Positions 34,042-46,349 of a DNA stretch of 64,000 nucleotides are shown here, one piece after another; within the stretch, counting starts at the first letter, position 1, and each line of letters begins with the position of its first letter. Origin of the DNA: Mesocentrotus franciscanus (Eukaryota; Echinodermata; Echinoidea; Camarodonta; Strongylocentrotidae). The stretch is taken from the NCBI GenBank assembly GCA_037976565.1, contig CP137671.1, forward strand, positions 26,359,813 through 26,423,812, given 5' to 3'. A model generated the notes under the pieces. That model worked only from the letters and a program-made list of their open reading frames with translations, searched no databases and was not told where the DNA came from. A program made the translations under genes and the position numbers.

Positions 34042-35583
34042 AGATCGGTTGAAATCCAAATATAAGTTGATTCCTGTTGATGTGCAGGGCTGCATACAAC
34101 TCATATTTTGTTGTTCAATCATCTAAATATATTTCATCGATTTTTAAATATTTTTTGAAATAATTTTCTCAGACCGGCTAAGCTCCACCCTAAAAAAATT
34201 CATCTTGTGACATCATTCATCTTGTGACATCATCTGTCAATCATTAGTGAGCTAACAAGCGATAGTGGTATGAAGCTTCACCAGAGCTGACCACCTGTTT
34301 ACAATAGACCATACAATACCAACATAGGAGTTGCTATGTCAGAAATTCTGTAGCATCAATTCAATTCAATTCAATTTATTTTTCCATCTTTAAAAAAAGA
34401 ACAAATATATAAAACATAATATTGACACATTGTATTAACATAATAATATAAACATAAAAATGGAGGGATAAACAAGTTGCTTGTAGGCAGGGCCCCGGTA
34501 TACAATATAAAATTTACAACTTTGTTAGAGAAATTTCTTAACAATTGATATAATTATAAAACAGCAAAATTATACATGTATATAAATCAGGGAATTGTGA
34601 TTACCTTCACGGCTACTATAAATAGACAAATTCATTTACACATACACACACCCACCCTAACACACAAACACACACACACACCTATGCAGACAGTTAAGAG
34701 AAAGAAGAAAGATGAGATAGAGAAGAAAACATATCAAGGGGGAGAAAACATAGAGAGAACGGGAAAGAGAGAGAGAGAAAGAAAGAGAGAGAGAGAGAAA
34801 GTCAGTATGGTAGAGGAAAATGATTAGAATGAGGTCAGCATGGTGGAGAAATAAATTCAGATGGTGAAAAGAAAAGAGAAAGTGAGAATTGTAGGAGGGA
34901 AGAGAGCTCATGAGATATGAGAAGAAAATAAGAATTAATTAATACATTTAATTTATCTACTTAGCATGCATTAATATTGGTAAGATATAATCTTTTTATA
35001 GAGAATTTGAATTTTGAAATATTTGAGCTTTGCTGAATACTTTGATCAAGGCTGTTCCACAATTTGATATATTTTACACGAAATGAAATTGAGGCAATGG
35101 ATGTGGAAACCTTGGGTTGATGAAATAATTTACATTGACGGGTGTTGTAATTATGTACAGACGAATTAAGGGTGAACATATTATCAAATAGTTTTGGTAA
35201 GAGTCCAAATTTGTATTTATACATAAATATGAGAGAGTTCATAGAAATTAATTCAAATATTGGTAAAATATTCATTTAGTGGCATACTCGGACAGTTATA
35301 TGGGGATGACGAAATAAATCTAATCACCAGGAGTAAGATAATGTGGAGTTATTGTATGAAAGAATGCAATACTTTTGTGAGCATATATATGCTGAGCTGG
35401 GGGAAGTTTCATACCACTGTCTCTTTAATGATTGACGGATGATGTCACAAGATGAATGAGATCTGGAGCATTGATTCAGGGTGGAGCTGAGCAGGTCTGA
35501 GAAAATTATTTTTTTAAGGTTTTAAAATCTATGACAAATATTAAGATACAGGAATCAACTTATATTTCGATGTCACCCCTCCT
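34042..35583. mobile_element. TTAA-flanked element with nested LINE
   Basis: TTAA lies at 34038-34041 and 35584-35587. The inverted ends share aaatataagttgattcctg at matching distance, and gctccaccct and catcttgtgacatcat recur further in. A CR1-like LINE piece (34358-35276, minus) sits inside. Confidence 0.7.
34358..35276 (-). mobile_element. CR1-like LINE fragment
   Basis: Minus-strand frame 35275-34961 reads SSVHNYNTRQ, FRVKYIKLWNSL and FKFSIKRLYL, the C-terminal end of CR1-type ORF2. The 3' side ends in an AATTG microsatellite (34362-34380). CA and GA microsatellites lie at 34637-34800. Confidence 0.75.
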
Positions 35584-36049
35584 TTAAGAGGAATTTCTAT
35601 TTAAAAGAGTAGAATAAATTCACGGTCTGTAAACATGTTCTAGTTGCAAATTTTATCATTAAATGCTTCACCGTTTAGATAAATTTCTTTTTCACATATT
35701 AAAAAAATAACAAATAATAATGTCTTGTTTACCCAGGGTAGCCTCGTCAGTTTTCATAGTGTTCTCCCCGAGGGCCCTGCAATCATATCATTACCCTGGC
35801 TTTAGCCCAGTTTAATTTATTTTCTATTATTTCAATATTTTGATGAGGGTTATAAATCAAACATACCATGCACTTTTTTAAGGAATTTGATAAATTATGA
35901 ATTATTTTCGGTGAGTGGCATAGTTACTACTTTCTTTGGGGTGCATCCCTCAGAAAAAGTACTATGCTATAATCTCAACCGGATCCTCTCGATGCTCTCA
36001 GAGAAAACTTACCATTGGTGGTAACTTTGCCTTTAATGGTTAGTTCCAC

Positions 36050-36725
36050 GAAAACCTTGATTTGATTGGCTGTTGAATGATCTTGAATAACCATCAATTA
36101 TAGACAGCGAGGCCCAGATAGGGGAATAGATCGTATCAAAGATGATGTAATGTTTGCAAAAATATCATATAAAATAAATTTACATAATTAATAGATCAAT
36201 GTTTTGGATATATGGAGAAACATGTACTATTAGGGTTTCAGATGAGCCATTTTAGACAGCTAAACTAGGTTCCTGTTGAATAATAGTGTGACCTATATTT
36301 ATCGGCATAAAAGCTGAAGTAGAAAGCTATATCAGTTCATTTTCTTGATCGTCTCCTTTTTGGCAAAACAAACAAAATCCCCCCAAAAAGAAACATTGAG
36401 TATCTTTTCTAAAAATAAAAAAAATAATTTATCATTTACATGAAATTATATAGAACAACCGAATGTGTAACTTTCTTACCAGACTTGTGCAGTCGCCCAC
36501 GGATCTGGAATCATTAAATCCTAAAGAAAAAAGAAAATTTCACGGTATATTTATGGATAAGTTTAAATTGCTTTTTTTGTCCGACATTGGATGTGGTTCT
36601 GCGATCTTACTTAAGAACATAAATACTAAACGAGTGTGTTTATTATATCAAGTAAAAACGAATAATTTGATGAGACTAACATCGATTAGCAGTATGCTTG
36701 ATTTCGTTAATTCCCTGTCCCCCAA

Positions 36726-36762
<37 letters not shown>

Positions 36763-36900
36763 TGCGATAATTCTCAACTCTGACATGACAACGGGTGTTC
36801 CAGAATATGTAGACGTGAAGAAAAAATGGTCAAGGAACGTGAGACGTAGCTGTACTTTACAATTTTATTACGAGCTTTCGGCTTGTGAGGCCTTCTTCAG
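36050..36900. repeat. block similar to 4100-5150
   Basis: Shared pieces include the tail micro-exon with flanks, an AT microsatellite, then ttctcaactctgacatgaca and cgtgagacgtagctgtactt. Here the sequence continues into gagctttcggcttgtgagg, a palindromic end reminiscent of Penelope-like elements. Confidence 0.65.
36480..36520 (-). CDS. Ig-protein exon 4: start of cytoplasmic tail
   Basis: This 41-base segment lies between the acceptor ttctttag and the donor gtaagaaag. It completes Arg and reads FNDSRSVGDCTSL, ending in phase 0. It is the positional counterpart of 4489-4535, with similar flanks. Confidence 0.55.
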
Positions 36901-39900
36901 GTTCTGAAGTGCAAACACATACAGAAATAAATACATTGTATGAACAGATAGATATACATGGCATAAAAAACTTAATATCACTCAATCATATAGTCAAGCA
37001 TCATGAACATAGCAAAAAATAGTACGAGAAATACTTCGGAATAAACTTAGAAATAATTATGCAATTTCAAAGTGTTTTACCTTGCTTGTGTGTTGGGCTA
37101 TATATATATATATATATTGTTTATATTTTCGTTGTCTCTGTTTCATTTATTAAAAACAGAGTGAAAGTTTTTTTTTCTACACAAACCACTACACTTTCAC
37201 TAACCCTACCACTACCATTGACCCTACACAAACAACAAACCACATGAATATCTGATCATAGTTAGTCAATGTAAATAGCTTTTGAGAAGGTAATAAAAAC
37301 GAATGTGCTTACGTTCACGGTACTTGAAAACAAAATGCACGGTGATGATGATGACGATGGTGATGATGAGGATAGGTATTGAGAAGGCTGAGGAGATTGT
37401 ATTATCTTTAGCAGGTTGCGATGGTACTGTCGTAAAAGCTGTTAAGGGAACACCTGGAGAAGTGGTGCTAGGTCCTTCCTCTTGATCTAAAGATAAATCA
37501 TACCAAGTAATCATGAATTCATCACTATTTCTTCTGGAGAGAGTTTAGGGTAATATACAGTTAACAACTAAATTATTCATACCCCTTGTAAATTCGATGT
37601 TTTTCGTGTTTTTCGTGACTCAAGAACAAAACTTAAATCAGGACGAATCGACTATTTACATACATCTAAAATTACAATACTTGGTAAGGGTATGAATAAT
37701 TTAGTTGTTAACTGTACATCTATACATGTATGTATATTTGATTTGTAGACTTCATCAATACTGTCCAGCTTTTGGCAAATTTTGGACGATATCATTTAGT
37801 AGGTAATAATAAACACCTCCTTGACGTGGGCTATTTATTTGTTTGTTGTTTTCGTGATTTTCGTCATCGGCTTCGTTATTGTTGCTTTTGTTGCTAGGTT
37901 CGGATAAAGAGGGGGGGGGGCACAAAACTGACAAAACATTTCCAAAAACAGAGATGGTGACGGGCGATTCGTCAAATACAGGAGGGGGGCATCACCGTTC
38001 TATATCTCTCTATTTTTAAAACACAAATTACAACTGTTTTGTCCATCCTTTCTTGTTTTTTTCTATTTGCGTACCCTTTCCTTTGACAATGTTTGTTTTG
38101 TCTTGTTATATTTCCCATTCCATTTTTTCCTTCTCATAGATTCTTTTACCCCTTCGTTCTTTAATTCTTTCTTCCTGCCTTTCACTATTCCCTTTTTCTT
38201 ACTTGCTTGTAAATTATTTATTCACAGGACCTATCCAAAACAAGACTTGCTTTACTTTAGGCCCATCCACTATACATAGCAATACAATGAATGATGAAAC
38301 GTTCAAAATCCATTTATCATGTTGCATTTGACTTATAATTATGTTTTAATATTATCATGATTATACTGCAATATCATTGTGTTGTTTTAATTTACCAATA
38401 GAGGAATTATACTAAAGGAATGTTATGCATTTTAAATAAAATTGTATGGAAAGTTAGAAGAAAAGAACTGTTACTAATTTCACATAATTAATTTTATTAT
38501 GAATATGATATTAAAGTCTGGTTATAAATCAACGACTTATGAAAATAAATAAACATACATGCCGGTATCAAACTCGACTGAGCAACGCAAGGCGAAGACG
38601 GGCAATTTTTTTCGTCTCATATTTATCCTGTGTTGTTGCTTTTTAAGTGACATGATCAATAATATACATGTATATTATACCTGTAACGAATAGCAGTACT
38701 TGGCCACCTTCCTCAATGAAGAAAAGTGTCGCCACTTTACAGTGATAGATTCCACTGTCTGTCTTCTTAAGATCCTTGATCGTTAAACGTGTAGCATGAT
38801 CGCTGCCCTCATATCTTGTGTCGTTTGTCGTTGTGGTGTTACCCTTGACTTCGTGAGAGTAGATAGTGTAAGTGTTCTTCTTCCAGTACACCCATACCCA
38901 TAAATCGTCGGGGCGAAAGGGACACAGCAAGGTTACATTTCCCCCAATGGGGACGATTTTCTCTATAGAAGGTGAATTTATCATATATAGATACAATGTA
39001 AATTCTATTATTATACGCTTTCATTCATCGAAGACGCTCACTTGTTCACATGAAATGACCGGTAGTTAGTTACCTTTTTTCAGAATAGCTGTATTTAGCT
39101 AGATTAAATGTTCGTTTCAGAGGTCGGGGTATTCGTCTACATGCTTTAAGTTGTCATAAAGATTTCCCATAGCCTTAAACTCAAAACAATACCAAAGATG
39201 GCTGCCATTTTGTAATTCAAGATTGCCGCGGGAAACTGAAATTAGCAATAAATCGTGCTTTATATATCCATTTTGGTGTCTATATCTAGCTTTCAGGGGT
39301 CATTAAAGCGATTTCGGTTGTTTACAATGTGTTATGGCCACCATTAATCCTCGAAATTCAAAATTGTAGCCAATATCCCAACATAATCGGATGCGGGCTA
39401 CTATTATAAAGAGCTTTTAAGTGTAATAGTACATTTTAATGAAAACAATATTATTTGATTCACGAAAAAGTATTATCAACTACAAGTGTAGCATTTTATG
39501 GAGCATTGCATCCAACCTGGCTGCCATCGAGCCATTCAAATTGGTTGCCAACATTAATATTGTTCTTAAATCCAGGGGTGTCGATCACTGGGGGATGGGG
39601 GATATATCCCCCAATATTTCAGGTGGGGGGAAAGCCTGTACAATCATCCCCCCTAATAATTCACCATAAAAGAAATGAAGAGAAAAATTAATGATGAGAG
39701 CCAGATGAGTGTAGTTAATGGTTATTACTCGCAAGATGACCATCAATATACACATTTTGCTATCTCATTTTCATAATACATACATATATAAATAGAAAAC
39801 GAAGTAAATGAGACAACCGTTTATGAGACAAGAATAAATTGAATTCTCGCTCATAAGGCTTCATCAGGAATTGATGAATTTATTCAATTTATTCAATTAA

Positions 39901-41171
39901 CAGCATTATAGAAATGCAGTGCGCCAAATGCAAAGCCGCATCGTTAAAAAGCAACGAGCTAAATGTTAAGCGCGAAGCGCAAAAGTGCAAAAAAGAAGTA
40001 GAGAGTGGGAGAGTTAGAAGATAGTTCACTAGTTGTTATGTTGTTTCCGTTCACCCTTTTTAAAATTCACGTCATTGTATCTTTATTTGTTTTGTTTTTT
40101 CACTCATTTTATTTCCTGATATTTCCTAAAACATTTTTCAAAACGCGCTAGGAGTTACAGTCGTGTATTTGTTTAACTCTTTTAATTTGGGCATTATTGC
40201 CAAGAAAAAATTATCAACCAATTCCTCAATATAAAGAACTCTTAAAGGTAAAGGAAAGCATCTGAGCAAGAATATCACATGACTTTTTGCCAGTTCAATC
40301 TGAAGTGATTTTTAAAGATATGACTATGTGGGGTTGATGATGCGTTTTTTTTCATAATGCAAGTAAAGTAATAAAATATTGTATCATTGAAGAGAAAGAC
40401 GGTTTTGTCCAAATGGCAGCATGTAGGAGACAAAACTTTTTGTTAGTTCCTTGATTCATACTCAGTATCTATTTTGTTTTATTGATTTCATCCATTTCTT
40501 TGTTTATTATATCTCTACATGTAAAACATTTGAAGAGCTATTTTCCAAAAGGAGCAAAATCTTTTGATAGCAAATGGAGATAATGATATACATTTTCCTC
40601 TATTTACCTTGAACAAAATTATTAACCTAAAGTACGAGAGAAATTATGAACACATGCATCTTTTAATAAAAAATTTCCATAGACACCTGAACAGAATCGG
40701 GTAAACAAAGAGTTTTTTCTTAAGTTACACACATGGATCTAGTGCCTCTTGAAAATAAGGGAGGGGGGCGGCGGGGGCGCTCAAAACAAATATCATACAG
40801 ATGAAATAGGAACAAGTGGTGCGATCCCCCTCAAGGATCTAGATCTGCTACTGTCCTCCCTTGTTCCAAACATTATTGGGGTCATCGTTGCTGTTGTTTG
40901 TGTGAGGGTGTGTTTGTGCGTATTTGTGTGTAGATGGAGAGAGAGAGAGAGAGAGTGAGGAAAAGAGATAGAGAGAGGGTGGGGGGGGGGGCTTGAATTC
41001 ATACGTATGTACTCAGGCTCCTATCAGCACTGGTCATGTTACTATCTTACTTATATTTTGTAAAACATGCATAAAAACCTATAATATACCTGACTGAGAG
41101 GCTTGGCTTCTGACTGGCTCTCCCATCGTCAAAGCAAGTGCGAACATACAGGTAATGATGCTCACTTTCAT
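36480..41171 (-). CDS. single-Ig-domain type I membrane protein gene, 3' end not found
   Basis: Four exons join in phase: 41171-41090 (signal peptide), 38962-38681 (Ig domain), 37486-37313 (stalk and transmembrane) and 36520-36480 (start of tail). The product is about 193 residues as far as visible. It would be a cell-surface protein with one V-type Ig domain, a Thr/Ser/Pro-rich stalk, one membrane pass and a cytoplasmic tail. This layout is typical of small innate immune or adhesion receptors in echinoderms and other deuterostomes. The ligand is unknown, and I see no ITIM or ITAM in the part recovered. The next tail exon left of 36480 was not found; that interval is broken by TTAA elements and LINE pieces. 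DNA from 32.9 to 36.9 kb resembles parts of 1.7-5.1 kb. Confidence 0.75.
37313..37486 (-). CDS. Ig-protein exon 3: stalk and transmembrane helix
   Basis: This 174-base exon reads DQEEGPSTTSPG, then a Thr/Ser/Pro-rich stalk suited to O-glycosylation. A hydrophobic run (IPILIITIVIIITVHFVF) follows, then the basic stop-transfer KYRE. The acceptor is ttatctttag and the donor gtaagc, phase 1. Confidence 0.8.
37558..37714. mobile_element. Tc1-like MITE with TA target duplication
   Basis: A 157-base element with nearly perfect inverted ends (CAGTTAACAACTAAATTATT and continuing ...CATACCC), flanked by TA on both sides. The ends resemble Tc1/Sleeping Beauty type TIRs. It lies in the intron between the Ig and transmembrane exons. 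Confidence 0.85.
38681..38962 (-). CDS. Ig-protein exon 2: V-type Ig domain
   Basis: This 282-base exon in phase 1-1 holds a whole Ig domain, as is usual for this superfamily. It shows the B-strand Cys in NVTLLC, the C-strand Trp in VYWKKN, the RLTIKDL strand and the DSGIYHC motif with the second Cys. N-glycosylation sequons are seen at NVT, NTT and NDT. The acceptor is ccttctatag and the donor gtataa. Confidence 0.88.
39065..41085. other. Ig-gene intron 1
   Basis: No exon seen. A transposon end with cgatcactgggggatgggg lies near 39577; a ctcataaggcttcatcaggaatt motif lies at 39850; a GA microsatellite lies at 40933-40985. Confidence 0.5.
41090..41171 (-). CDS. Ig-protein exon 1: signal peptide
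   Basis: The ATG at 41171-41169 starts MKVSIITCMFALALTMGEPV, a short basic start followed by a hydrophobic core, which is a plausible secretion signal. The exon ends in QASQS plus one base at the donor gtatat. The next exon completes the codon to Glu. Confidence 0.7.
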
Positions 41172-41489
41172 AGTGTAATTCCTGTGGTATAAAGAAAAAA
41201 TGATCATATAACTGAACAATAGCATGTTTATTTGCTTTGATTGTATTTTTATGAAAATGAAATAAATAAACGTTTGATTGATTGACTAATGTTTGCAATT
41301 AATACATCAAGTACATCTGCATGTATAATTGGTGATGTTAATAATGCTAGTACTCTTCGTCTCCAAAATATACTTAATTCCAGTGCCTTTGGTGCAATGA
41401 TTGGTACACCAACAAGAATCTGGTTGGTTCCGTTGTGAAATTTCTGGTCATGTACTTATCTTCTGCATGCTTTATTATGGGTTCTTAGA

Positions 41490-41820
41490 CATCTACCCCC
41501 TGGACAACCATCCCCCGGATAACTACCCTCTAGGACAACTACCCCCTGGGGCAACCACCATCTAGGACGACTACCCCCTAGGACAACTAACCCCCTGACA
41601 ACTACCCCCGGTTAACTACCCCCAGACAACTACCCTCTACGACAACCATCCTCTAGGACAACTACCCCCGGACAGGTATCCTAGGGGGTAGTTGTCTAGG
41701 GGTAGTTTTCCGGGGGGTAGTTGCCCTAGGGGGTAGTTGTCCGAGGGGTAGTTGTCCTAGAGGGTGGTTATCCTAGGGGTGGTTATCCGTGTGGTGGATG
41801 TCCAGGGGTAGGTGACCGGA
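41490..41820. repeat. minimal foldback of ggacaactacccc units
   Basis: The left half (41490-41665) has about ten direct units of ggacaactaccccct; the right half (41670-41815) has the same unit inverted (agggggtagttgtcc). The two halves could form one long hairpin, with almost no loop. Confidence 0.85.
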
Positions 41821-41852
41821 TATGTGTATTATGATTTACAAACTTGCGGCCA

Positions 41853-42200
41853 AAAGATCGGCTCGGTGTAAAAATGTCAGAGGTAAAAATGTCAGAGGAA
41901 AAATGTCAGAGATAAAATGTCAGAGGAAAATATGTCAGAGGTAATAATTTCAGAGGTAAAAATGACAGAAGTAATAATGTCAGAGGTTAAAAATTTCAGA
42001 GGTAAATATCAAAATAAAGTATGTTTCAGGTTGAACATTGGTAACGGTTGTAAATTAGGCTTATCGAAAAAGAAAAACGAAGGATTATCTGCAGTCATTA
42101 TTTCAGCGCTGCTTTATTTCCTTCTTTCTTTAACTTTTATTTACCTTTTGGCCCACTTTTTGACTTTTTGCCTGATTATTGCCAAGGGGATGCGAGGGGG
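41853..42200 (+). mobile_element. second TU-like element end
   Basis: Starts gatcggctcggtgtaaaaatgtcagagg, has several units of the same 14-16 base repeat and continues with the same interior block as 30670-30850. No right end was found. Confidence 0.7.
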
Positions 42201-42597
42201 GGGGGGGGCTACTCCTCCCCGGCTTGTACGCCAAGGACATGAATCACAGAGTACATCTTTCAAGCCTCAAAAAACAAATAAAATCTTCACTTCTTTATCT
42301 CCTTCTTGCCCTTTTTTTGACCCGAATACTACCATAATCATTGTTTTTAAGCTCAAGGCGAGCTGTTGCCGTCCGTCCCCGTCCGTCGTCGGTAAACCTC
42401 TTGCATGTTCAACTTCTTCTTGAAAACGCATGGTCAGATTTTAACCAAACTTTGCAGGAATCATCCTTAGGAGTAGGAGATCCAGAGGTGTTCAAATGGT
42501 AAACGTAGCCCCCCGGGGACCCAGGAGAAGGGCCCGAAAGGGCCTAAACTACATTTATGTCATTTTCAAACATCTTCTCCAAATTCGGCATTACAAC

Positions 42598-43007
42598 AGT
42601 CAAGGTATGCATAGATACTTAGATGGAAAAGATCTTTTACCTGACAAAGCCATATTTATATTGCACAATACCTTAAATATACCCTACATTTCATATTGTA
42701 ATGTTCTTTTGGCAACATCCAAAAACGTTACAAAAGAAAGCTTTTGATATTATGTGCTGGAGCTGGTTTCCGTGACCACACACGCCCTCTGTTAATCAAA
42801 CTACAAAGCTTGACAGTAACTGACATTAACTTCCTTCAAACTTCTCTTTTTATGTATCAGTTTAATAACAATATCTTGCCATTTTCGTGTTCTACTATGT
42901 TCCGACGAGTAAATGCTTTTCACAATTCTCCTACGAGACAATCAAATAATATACACCTAGTCAGCCCTAGCACGGTTTTGGAAAAGTTAATAATTCTTAC
43001 TAATTGA
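42598..43007 (+). mobile_element. LINE fragment, RT C-terminal end
   Basis: Two frames joined by a shift read NTLNIPYISYCNVLLA, then FRDHTRPLLIKLQSL and FLQTSLFMYQFNNNILP. Similar to the fragment at 62518-63439. Confidence 0.7.
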
Positions 43008-43009
43008 CA

Positions 43010-45820
43010 CTCTTTGTTTCGTTGAAACGGTTTCTTTTTAATAAGTTTACAAACACCTTATATTTGTCTTCAAGGACAACGTAATTTCCCCAAGATTTTT
43101 CGCAGCCATGATTTTCTGACGACAAAGTTTGTTTGTTCTATTCTATTAGGAACAAATCTTCCCAACCTTCCCTGTATGTTTCAAATTAACATCGCCCAAA
43201 GAGTAAGTATTATAAAGTTGGAATTCTAAATTGCTTAAATAATCACGTGAACAGGAAGGATTTTTGATAAAATTTAGTTTGGATGTTTCGAGATCACAGT
43301 TTTATGTTGAAATTTTTGACTACACAGAGTGGTTATGAATGTATTCACTACATGTCATGTTATTGTTTTGTTAGCGAAATGCGTTAATTTCATAAACAAG
43401 TAGTAAAACTGTATTTGGCTCAAGATAATTATATTTTAAATTCTGTCTAATATGAAACTTTAGGAAAGGTTGTAGAAGTAGGGCCTTAAACTTTAGAAAG
43501 AGTGTTCAGGTGAAAAGCTGTTGGGCTTTTCAAGCAGCATTGGGCATGCACTTATATCAGATCAACTTTGCTCAGAATATAGGCCAAAGTTTACATTATT
43601 GAGTTTATGTATCTTGTCAAATTAGTGGTTATTTATGCCATTGTTTAGCTACAAAAACGATGTTGCAGTCAAGGCAAGAAATTTGGTGATTCAGAAAAGG
43701 AAACAGATTATTATGCAAAGTAAAATTATTGTCATAAATTGAGAGACATATAAGAAGATTTCAAATGCCAGTGATGGTTTAGAAAGCATGGTTTATTAAG
43801 GATTTAGTTTGGCTCAAAATAATACCAAAGAGTAATTTTTAAGTATAGTTAAAGATGTTTGTTAAGAAAACAAAGAGGGAACATTCATGAGATATTTTGT
43901 TGTGAAATCAATGCAAGGTTACGTTGAGGTTTTCCTTGTTTGAAGAGATTAAACATGATTTAGATATAACAGCAGTAGCACAATGACATGTGATTGTTTA
44001 TTACAAAGAAGTTTTAAGGTCTTTCCATTTGACATTATTATGTCAGCTTAGGTTTTTTATTTATACTTCAAGTTACACGTGTATTTAAGGAAGCTTTATA
44101 TTCTCGATCAATGAAAGTACTAAATAGGTTTGTAAACAGATTCTCGATAATAGCAGTTGATTATTCGGCTTAGATTGCAACTAGTAATTCAAAGAAATCA
44201 GACAAGACAATTGTAATTTCAGGAGTTCATGTTGGAAAATTGTCAAACAAGATGATATGTAACTTTGAAAAGCATTGTAGTAAACAATATGTATTTTCTC
44301 TCAGATTTCATTACAGATTGAATGATTTGAAAAGGAGGTCCTCCATACAATATGCGTTGTTAGTTTGGTCTTTGAGTCCTTGCTGTATCTTCAATGATCC
44401 ACTCTTAATTTGTTGACCGTGCATTTCTTCAAACGTGCGGTTAAGCGCATACTTACCTCAAACTTGAAATATACAATCATCTAGTTTTGTATCAACAATG
44501 ATAATATTCCTCTTATCTTAACTTACATCATTTCCATTTTATGCATACACTAGGGAAAATGAGGTATGAATATAGCATCGTGTGTTATACATGTATTCCA
44601 TCGTATTTACCTAGTCAAATCGTTATTTTACCTACTGCTATCAGTATTCAATACTGATATATAGTACTAGGAATATTAAGTATGTTTGTGTTGTATCACT
44701 TGAAGAATATATGTTAAATTGAATGATAGAGGTATGGCAATTTTTCAAGCCTTAGGCTTTTATTGCCAAACATCTGCCTTTTTATCCATGTAGTATTACT
44801 GTAAATGTATTATGACTGTAATTGCCAAGTGAAAATATATTGTTTTGTTTAATCTCATGTTGATCATACCGTGCAACCGGGGAGCATGGCGTTACGTCCC
44901 ACAATTGAGTGGCAAAAAACTTGATATAATATATGGAGATTGTTTGCTAGAAAGTGCATTTCAAAGATTACACTATTATATGATTGCACCTCTTACAACA
45001 GATTATAATGAAGAAAAATCACGATTTGATTTTGTGTTGAGTATTAAACCTGTTAACAACAACTGACGCATAATGTTTATTGTTTGTAAATATCTCTGTT
45101 ACAGTGACTGTATCATTTGGTATCTTTACTATATTCATATTCTTTTTAACAAGGTAAAACATCGTTTATTTTAGTAATTAATGTTGAATAGAATTAGTTC
45201 AATAGGCATAAAGATTAAAAGATTATCTCCATCACCATATGGTATATATATAGACTGCTTACTTGCGTATAGGTTCACTTGATCCTCAATTTATAATGTT
45301 ATTGATTATTGTATAATGGAAATGAATATTCTCACTTAGGTCGTACAAGCCTACACCATGACAAATTTGTCGCCCTTGGTTGAGTGAATTATATTTCTAA
45401 CAAACTTAGTTGAGAAATGATAGCAGTTTCACGCCCTTGCTTATATACGCTCTCAAAAGCGATATTTATAGCAATAATGATGGTGATGATAATGATAACG
45501 ATACTAATAATTTCTGGATTGATGATGTAACATCCAGTGTTTCTTGACACTGTATCATCAAATTAATTTTGAAACTCAAGTTTGGGGCTTGCAAATACCA
45601 GAGGCCTATGTGGGTTTTAGTTTGCCTGTAGATATATAGCTGGGAAAATAGCTTTGGGTATGGTGTTGATAGCAGATGTTTCAAGGTTGAAATCACAGAC
45701 ACTAATTACATGCGTATACATTTTTCTCACAGCATACAGCATATTCTAAATCAATATGTACGAACATGTGTCGAGCTCTATATATGCTCTAGTTCTTCTG
45801 GAGGGTGCCAGTAAATACAT
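43010..45820. other. 2.8 kb without recognised gene
   Basis: AT-rich unique-looking DNA. An open frame at 44845-45066 has no recognisable domain or splice context. Confidence 0.5.
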
Positions 45821-45824
45821 ATTG

Positions 45825-46100
45825 CATTATATATCATATTTAAATACGCTGCAAATCCTGGATAAGTATTTATGTTAATAGTTTAAAAAATCAGGCAGAG
45901 TATATGTGCTCGACATAAAATTCAACTCCAGTTTATTCACTGATGACATTTTTTATGTAATAGTTGGTCAAGGCACAATAGTGCCTACCCGATCACTACT
46001 AACATCAATTGTTGACAAAATATTAATCAGTACAGTAATAACAAGTAGAATTTAGCTGTAAAAAATCACATATTCCTGGTAATACCTAATTTTTGTCAAA
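45825..46100 (+). repeat. direct repeat, left copy
   Basis: Matches 47905-48135: tacgctgcaaatcctggata, ccgatcactactaacatcaa and ttagctgtaaaaaatcac all recur in order. Confidence 0.75.
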
Positions 46101-46349
46101 TTATAGGGACAATTGCTATAGGGTGATCAGATCTGCGTCCTTGATGTAGTGAACAGCAGAGAAGAAGAAGAAACGGGGATAGGAGTGAACGATAGAAGAC
46201 ATCCGGGAAAATAGACAGAGAAAATGACCTTTACCACTACACAAAGGAAGACGCGTGTGCGTGCAAACATATGCAGTTATCCAGACAAGGCCACCCGCCA
46301 TAGCTTATCTCGCAGCAGTCATCCCTCATTTGGTTGAAATCACACATCT

